A stretch of 9,462 bases of DNA from Propionibacteriales bacterium (GTDB lineage Bacteria; Actinomycetota; Actinomycetes; Propionibacteriales; Propionibacteriaceae). The stretch is taken from assembly GCA_017882655.1 (NCBI GenBank), contig JADGPB010000066.1:1-9462 (forward strand), written 5' to 3'. A program made the translations under genes and the position numbers. Positions 5,938 through 9,462 of the stretch are shown piece by piece (positions within the stretch are counted from its first letter, which is position 1; each line of letters starts with the position of its first letter). The notes below the pieces were generated by a model. That model was not told where the DNA came from. It did no database searches and was given only the letters and a program-made list of their open reading frames with translations.

Positions 5938-6544
5938 GCTGCCTCTGGGCGCCGGCCAGGTGCTGTGCGAGATCGCCCGCTCGGCCATCGCGGGTCGGTT
6001 GGGCGCGGCCCATCCTCGTTTTGATACCGCAGCTGAGGTCAGGCGCCCGGATCCCGGGGGTTCCGACCATCTGGGGTATCGAAACGAGGATTCCTGGCTC
6101 GACACACCGGGCGCCGCGTTCGTCACGCTGACCCAGCAGGGCGCGCTGCGCGGCTGCATCGGGTCACTGACCGCCTACCGCCCCCTCCGAGAAGACGTGG
6201 CCGCCAACGCGGTGAACGCCGCCGTCCGCGACCCACGCTTCCCGCCGCTGACCGCCGACGAGCTCCCCGACACCCACATCGAGGTGTCGGTGCTGTCCGC
6301 GCCGGAGCCGTACCCCTTCACCGACCGCGCGGACGCCCTGTCCCGGCTGAGGCCGGGTGTCGACGGGTTGACGCTGGAGTACGGCAACCACCGAGGTACG
6401 TTCCTGCCGCAGGTCTGGGACTCGCTCCCCGAGCCGGAGGAGTTCCTCGCCCACCTCGTCCGCAAGGCCGGGCTGCCCGCCGGCTGGTGGAACGACGACG
6501 CTCGGCTGTTCCACTACACCGTCAAAGCGTTCGAGGAGACATGA
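5930..6544 (+). CDS. amrA: AmmeMemoRadiSam system protein A (AMMECR1 family)
   Basis: This 204-residue protein is an AMMECR1-domain protein, homologous to the human AMMECR1 product, of unknown biochemical function. The family's LRGCIGS motif is at 73-79, followed by the conserved RPLREDVAANAVNAAVRDPRFPPL-like stretch (beginning at 84) and EVSVLSAPEPYPF-type strands. The ATG overlaps the end of amrB by 8 nt, and its TGA overlaps the amrS ATG (ATGA). Residues 28-54 (27 codons, 6011-6091) have no counterpart in family members as I remember them, and are encoded almost exactly by an 80-nt imperfect palindrome; without them the N-terminal helix would join the FVTL strand at normal length. The frame is intact, so the protein is probably functional with an extra surface loop. 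Confidence 0.92.
   Translation: MPELPLGAGQVLCEIARSAIAGRLGAAHPRFDTAAEVRRPDPGGSDHLGYRNEDSWLDTPGAAFVTLTQQGALRGCIGSLTAYRPLREDVAANAVNAAVRDPRFPPLTADELPDTHIEVSVLSAPEPYPFTDRADALSRLRPGVDGLTLEYGNHRGTFLPQVWDSLPEPEEFLAHLVRKAGLPAGWWNDDARLFHYTVKAFEET
6012..6091 (+). repeat. In-frame palindromic insertion inside amrA
   Basis: The 17-nt arms at 6012-6028 and 6075-6091 are reverse complements at 16 of 17 positions (the exception is a T/G wobble). Further inward, CAG/CTG (6030-6032, 6071-6073), GGTC/GACC (6037-6040, 6065-6068) and CGGA/TCCG (6048-6051, 6062-6065, partly competing) allow the whole 80 nt to fold as one extended hairpin. It adds 27 codons and keeps the reading frame. The arms contain GTATCGAAAC, a word I recall from dispersed REP-like palindromes in Nocardioides-type genomes; that recollection is unverified. 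Rickettsial palindromic elements are the known precedent for such in-gene insertion. Confidence 0.75.
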
Positions 6545-7602
6545 CTGCCCGCTGGTGGCACGCGCTCGACGACGGTCGCATCCAGTGCGACGTCTGCCCG
6601 CGCGAGTGCCGCCTCCGCGACGGCCAGCGCGGGTTCTGCTTCGTAAGGGCCCGCGAGGGCGACGAGCTGGTGCTGACCACGTACGGGCGGTCGTCGGGCT
6701 TCTGCATCGACCCCATCGAGAAGAAGCCGCTCGCGCACTTCCACCCTGGAACGTCCGTGCTGTCGTTCGGGACCGCCGGCTGCAACCTCGGCTGCAAGTT
6801 CTGCCAGAACTGGGACATGTCCAAGGCCCGCGAGATGGACCGGCTGATGGACCAGGCGTCACCCGAGCTCATCGCGTCGGCAGCCGTCGACCTCGGCTGC
6901 CAGAGCGTCGCCTTCACGTACAACGACCCCGTGATCTTCGCCGAGTACGCGATCGACACGGCTCTGGCCTGTCACGAGCTTGGGATCTCGTCGGTAGCGG
7001 TCACGGCCGGCTACGTGAACCCCGAGACGCGGCGCGACTTCTTCTCCGTGATGGATGCCGCGAACGTCGACCTCAAGGGGTTCACCGACGACTTCTACGA
7101 GAAGGTGACCGGAGCGAAGCTGCGGCCCGTGCTGGACACGCTGGCTTACCTCGTGCACGAGACCGACGTCTGGGTCGAGATCACCACGCTGCTCATCCCC
7201 GGCTACAACGACTCCGACGCCGAGCTGCACGAGATGGGCAAGTGGGTGATGTCCGAGCTCGGGCCCGACGTGCCCCACCACGTGTCGGCGTTCCACCCGG
7301 ACTGGCGGATGCGCAACGTACCGGCGACACCCGCCGCGACGCTCCGACGCGCCCGCGAAGTGCTGCTCTCCGAGGGGCTGCGCCACGTCTACACGGGCAA
7401 CATCATCGATCCGAGCGGCGAGATCACCTACTGCTCGTCCTGCCACGCGCGGCTCATCGAGCGCGACAACTACGAGCTGCTCGCCTACCGCCTGACTGCC
7501 GAGGGCCGGTGCCCGGACTGCGGAACGATGCTCCCCGGCCGGTACGACGCGGAGCCGGGCCACTTCGGAAGGCACCGCATCCCCGTGCGCCTCGCGCGCT
7601 GA
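6541..7602 (+). CDS. amrS: AmmeMemoRadiSam system radical SAM enzyme
   Basis: This 353-residue protein resembles pyruvate-formate-lyase-activase-type radical SAM enzymes. The CxxxCxxC motif that holds the [4Fe-4S] cluster is C81-NLG-C85-KF-C88. An N-terminal cysteine group (C16, C19, C23, C33, in a CDVCPRECRLRDGQRGFC-type arrangement) and a C-terminal zinc-ribbon-like pair of CxxC motifs (C298/C301 and C324/C327) frame the barrel, as is typical of this subfamily. The ATG overlaps the amrA stop (ATGA), and GAGGAG lies just upstream, inside amrA, so translation should be coupled. It should reductively cleave S-adenosylmethionine to make a radical; the substrate is unknown, and its two partners are plausible targets or helpers. 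A perfect 10-bp palindrome, CTGACGTCAG (7599-7608), spans the stop codon. Confidence 0.95.
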   Translation: MTARWWHALDDGRIQCDVCPRECRLRDGQRGFCFVRAREGDELVLTTYGRSSGFCIDPIEKKPLAHFHPGTSVLSFGTAGCNLGCKFCQNWDMSKAREMDRLMDQASPELIASAAVDLGCQSVAFTYNDPVIFAEYAIDTALACHELGISSVAVTAGYVNPETRRDFFSVMDAANVDLKGFTDDFYEKVTGAKLRPVLDTLAYLVHETDVWVEITTLLIPGYNDSDAELHEMGKWVMSELGPDVPHHVSAFHPDWRMRNVPATPAATLRRAREVLLSEGLRHVYTGNIIDPSGEITYCSSCHARLIERDNYELLAYRLTAEGRCPDCGTMLPGRYDAEPGHFGRHRIPVRLAR

Positions 7603-7621
7603 CGTCAGCCCGCAGCTGTTC

Positions 7622-7634
7622 GGCGATAGTCGCC
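7622..7634 (+). terminator. Short stem-loop after amrS
   Basis: GGCGA (7622-7626) and TCGCC (7630-7634) pair around TAG, 19 nt after the amrS stop. The stem is short and has no T run. The rest of the 170-bp gap to the next gene shows no supportable gene, only a minus-strand frame ending at 7605 that reads like a protein C-terminus for about 30 codons. Confidence 0.3.
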
Positions 7635-7760
7635 CGGGTCGAGGACATCTCCGACTCCGAAAGCGCCCATCGCGTCGACGAGTGGGCCGCGACCCAGACG
7701 GGCTAGACCGCGACCGCGCGGGCATTCGCCACCACCGCACAAGCACTTCCGCCCAGCGCG

Positions 7761-7766
7761 TAGGGT
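7761..7766 (+). promoter_or_regulatory. -10 box for leaderless first transporter gene
   Basis: TAGGGT ends 6 nt before the GTG at 7773, so the transcript should start at the start codon. No -35 stands out. Confidence 0.6.
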
Positions 7767-7772
7767 CGCCTC

Positions 7773-8687
7773 GTGACGCTCGTCGCTGTCCTCCTCGCCG
7801 TGGTCGTCGGCGCCATCATCCCGATCCAGACGGGCGTCAACACCCGGCTGGCCCGCCACATCGGGGTCACGTTGCTGGCCTCGCTGGTGTCGTTCGGGGT
7901 CGGAACGCTGGGTCTCGGCATCGTCCTGCTCGCCACGCGAACTCCGCTGCCACTACGGGCGACGGCTGAATCGCAGCCCTGGTGGATCTGGATCGGCGGT
8001 CTGTGCGGACTGATCTTCCTCACGATGAACATGGTGCTCCTGCCCCGCATCGGCGCCTCCGCGACGGTGATCCTGCCGCTGTTCGGGCAGGTCGTCGGCG
8101 GGCTGGTGATCGACCTGATCGGTGCGTTCGGGACGACTCCGCGGCCGCTCACGATCGGCCGTGTCGTGGGCGTCGTGCTCGTCGCTCTGGGCGCCGTGCT
8201 CGTCAACCTGCGGCATCGCTCCGCGCCGGCCGGCTCGGGCCCGACGTGGAAGATCGCGATCCTGTGGGCCGCAGGTATCGGCGCCGGTGTGCTCGGCGCC
8301 GTACAAGCCACCGTCAACGGGCGCCTCGGCACGGTCATGGGATCCCCGCTGGCTGCGGCTCTGGTGTCGTTCGCGGTCGGCCTCGCAGGCCTCGTCCTCA
8401 TCAACCTCGTCGCGCGCAACCGCCCCCGGCTGTCAGGCCGGACGCCGTGGTGGAGCTACCTGGGCGGCCTCATAGGGGCCGGGTTCGTGTTCTCGATCGC
8501 GTACGTCACCCCGATCCTCGGCACGTCCCTCGCCATCAGCGCCACACTGCTCGGCCAGATCACCGGCGGCCTCACACTCGACCATTTCGGCGCGTTCGGC
8601 TTCCCGCCTCGCCACCTCAGCCGCCGCCGCCTGCTCGGCGCGGCTCTGGTGCTGCTCGGTGTCGTCCTGGTGCGTTTCGCGGGCTGA
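7773..8687 (+). CDS. YdcZ/DUF606-type DMT-superfamily transporter, copy 1
   Basis: This 304-residue integral membrane protein has about ten hydrophobic helices and two homologous halves of the DUF606 (YdcZ) kind. Half one begins GAIIPIQTGVNTRLARH (13-29) and half two GVLGAVQATVNGRLGTV; both continue into LVSFxVGxxGL. The arginine-rich LRHRS linker separates them. Many bacteria make two half-size proteins; this is the fused form. Substrates of the family are poorly known, so no solute is assigned. The GTG start is leaderless. It is followed 53 bp later by a near-copy at 8741. Three other frames are open over this stretch, but only this one gives regular hydrophobic helices. Confidence 0.9.
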   Translation: MTLVAVLLAVVVGAIIPIQTGVNTRLARHIGVTLLASLVSFGVGTLGLGIVLLATRTPLPLRATAESQPWWIWIGGLCGLIFLTMNMVLLPRIGASATVILPLFGQVVGGLVIDLIGAFGTTPRPLTIGRVVGVVLVALGAVLVNLRHRSAPAGSGPTWKIAILWAAGIGAGVLGAVQATVNGRLGTVMGSPLAAALVSFAVGLAGLVLINLVARNRPRLSGRTPWWSYLGGLIGAGFVFSIAYVTPILGTSLAISATLLGQITGGLTLDHFGAFGFPPRHLSRRRLLGAALVLLGVVLVRFAG

Positions 8688-8719
8688 CGCGTTTGACCCA
8701 GCCGTAGGGTGAAGACCCT
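8684..8719 (+). promoter_or_regulatory. Promoter-like region before transporter copy 2
   Basis: TAGGGT (8705-8710) fits a -10; TTGACC (8693-8698) lies 6 nt before it, and CTGACG (8684-8689, overlapping the stop of copy 1) lies 15 bp before it. This is the same order of elements as at the amrB promoter. The -10 is also the left arm of a 5-bp hairpin AGGGT-GAAG-ACCCT (8706-8719). Transcription from it would give a leader of about 24 nt with a GAGAGGG ribosome site, unlike leaderless copy 1. Confidence 0.45.
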
Positions 8720-8740
8720 CACGACAAGAGAGGGCGGCAC

Positions 8741-9462
8741 GTGACGCTGGTGGCTGTCGGCCTCGCGGTGATCGTCGGAGCCATCCTCCCGATCCAGACC
8801 GGCGTCAACACCCGCCTTGCGAGACACGTGGGAGTCACCCTGATCGCGTCTCTCCTGTCTTTCGCGATCGGGACCCTCGGTCTCGCCATCGTCGTACTGA
8901 TCACCCGAACTCCGCTGCCACTAGCGGCGACAGCCACGTCTCAGCCGTGGTGGCTGTGGATCGGCGGCCTCTGCGGCCTGACGTTCCGCACCACGAACAT
9001 GGTGCTGCTGCCTCGCATCGGTGCCTCCGCGACCGTGATCCTTCCGCTGTTCGGACAGGTCCTCGGCGGACTCGTCATCGACACGTTCGGTGCGTTCGGT
9101 GCCACGCCGCGGCCCTTGACGATCGGTCGAGTGGCGGGAATCGTCCTCGTCGCCCTGGGAGCAGTGTTCGTCAACTGGCGCCACCGCTCCGCGACCGCCG
9201 GTACGGGACCGACCTGGACGACAGCGCTGCTGTGGGCAGCCGGCATCGCCGTGGGCGTGCTCGGAGCGGTGCAGGCCACCGTCAACGGCCGACTCGGCAC
9301 GGTCATGGGGTCTCCACTGGCCGCGACGTTGGTGTCGTTCGGGGTGGCCACGACGGGGCTGCTGGTCATCAGCCTCGTGGCCCGCAGCCGCCCTCGTCCC
9401 TCCGGCAGAGCGCCGTGGTGGAGCCTCACCGGCGGACTGCTCGGGGCGGGGTTCGTCTTCTC
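8741..9462 (+). CDS. YdcZ/DUF606-type transporter, copy 2 (3' end outside window)
   Basis: A GTG start after GAGAGGG opens a frame that runs off the window after 240 codons with no stop. It aligns with copy 1 from the first residue without gaps: 194 of 240 positions are identical by my count (about 81%). Both halves and the linker are recognisable (begins MTLVAVGLAVIVGAI; second half GVLGAVQATVNGRLGTV). Differences cluster in hydrophobic positions of helices, mostly conservative, but copy 2 has TFRTTNM where copy 1 has IFLTMNM near residues 81-87, putting an arginine into a helix end. It is a tandem duplicate; about 64 C-terminal codons are expected beyond the edge. Whether the two proteins act alone or as a hetero-pair is open. 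Confidence 0.88.
   Translation, partial: MTLVAVGLAVIVGAILPIQTGVNTRLARHVGVTLIASLLSFAIGTLGLAIVVLITRTPLPLAATATSQPWWLWIGGLCGLTFRTTNMVLLPRIGASATVILPLFGQVLGGLVIDTFGAFGATPRPLTIGRVAGIVLVALGAVFVNWRHRSATAGTGPTWTTALLWAAGIAVGVLGAVQATVNGRLGTVMGSPLAATLVSFGVATTGLLVISLVARSRPRPSGRAPWWSLTGGLLGAGFVF

Noticed and set aside
4927..6159. Long minus-strand open frame (410 codons) across the thioredoxin-like gene, amrB and amrA
   Set aside because: It spans three well-identified genes; no family motif.
6555..7706. 383-codon plus-strand frame overlapping amrS
   Set aside because: Extremely arginine-rich and out of frame with a radical SAM gene that has all expected motifs.
1..9462. CRISPR array, insertion sequence, rRNA or phage genes
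   Set aside because: No regularly spaced direct repeats, transposase or integrase motifs, rRNA-like sequence or structural phage proteins were seen on either strand.

Overview
The window comes from a high-GC Gram-positive bacterium (Actinomycetota). The evidence is strong G/C preference at third codon positions, GTG starts, several start codons sitting 6-7 nt after a TAnnnT -10 box (the actinobacterial leaderless arrangement), an FprA-type ferredoxin reductase, and DnaA-box-like 9-mers including the TTGTCCACA form. Propionibacteriales/Nocardioidaceae is a guess from general feel, not a demonstrated assignment.

Layout. (1) 1-519 has no convincing gene. It carries two groups of DnaA-box-like 9-mers, all on the + strand and spaced near whole helical turns (23-86 and 441-515). 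They flank a segment with a leftward promoter-like pair and a 40-nt stem-loop. This could be oriC or a secondary DnaA-binding locus; the window does not decide. (2) 520-3298: fprA (minus) diverges from a serine beta-lactamase-family hydrolase (plus) across 73 bp, both apparently leaderless. (3) 3331-4483: a 62-residue minus-strand protein with a strong Shine-Dalgarno, diverging from an unrecognised 255-residue protein. (4) 4656-5111: a thioredoxin-2-like protein that keeps its zinc ribbon and cis-proline but has WAQPS in place of WCGPC, so it should lack thiol-disulfide activity. (5) 5152-7602: a complete AmmeMemoRadiSam cassette (Memo-like amrB, AMMECR1-like amrA, radical SAM amrS), with gene overlaps of 8 and 4 nt and its own promoter. 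Its biochemical product is unknown. (6) 7773-9462: two tandem YdcZ/DUF606-type transporters, about 81% identical over 240 aligned residues, the second cut by the window end.

Most notable points: an 81-nt in-frame insertion in amrA that is almost exactly one long imperfect palindrome (a protein-coding palindromic element), the phased DnaA-box groups, the AmmeMemoRadiSam operon, and the redox-dead thioredoxin beside it. The enzymes suggest housekeeping redox and metal/radical chemistry; nothing indicates a phage, plasmid or defence island.
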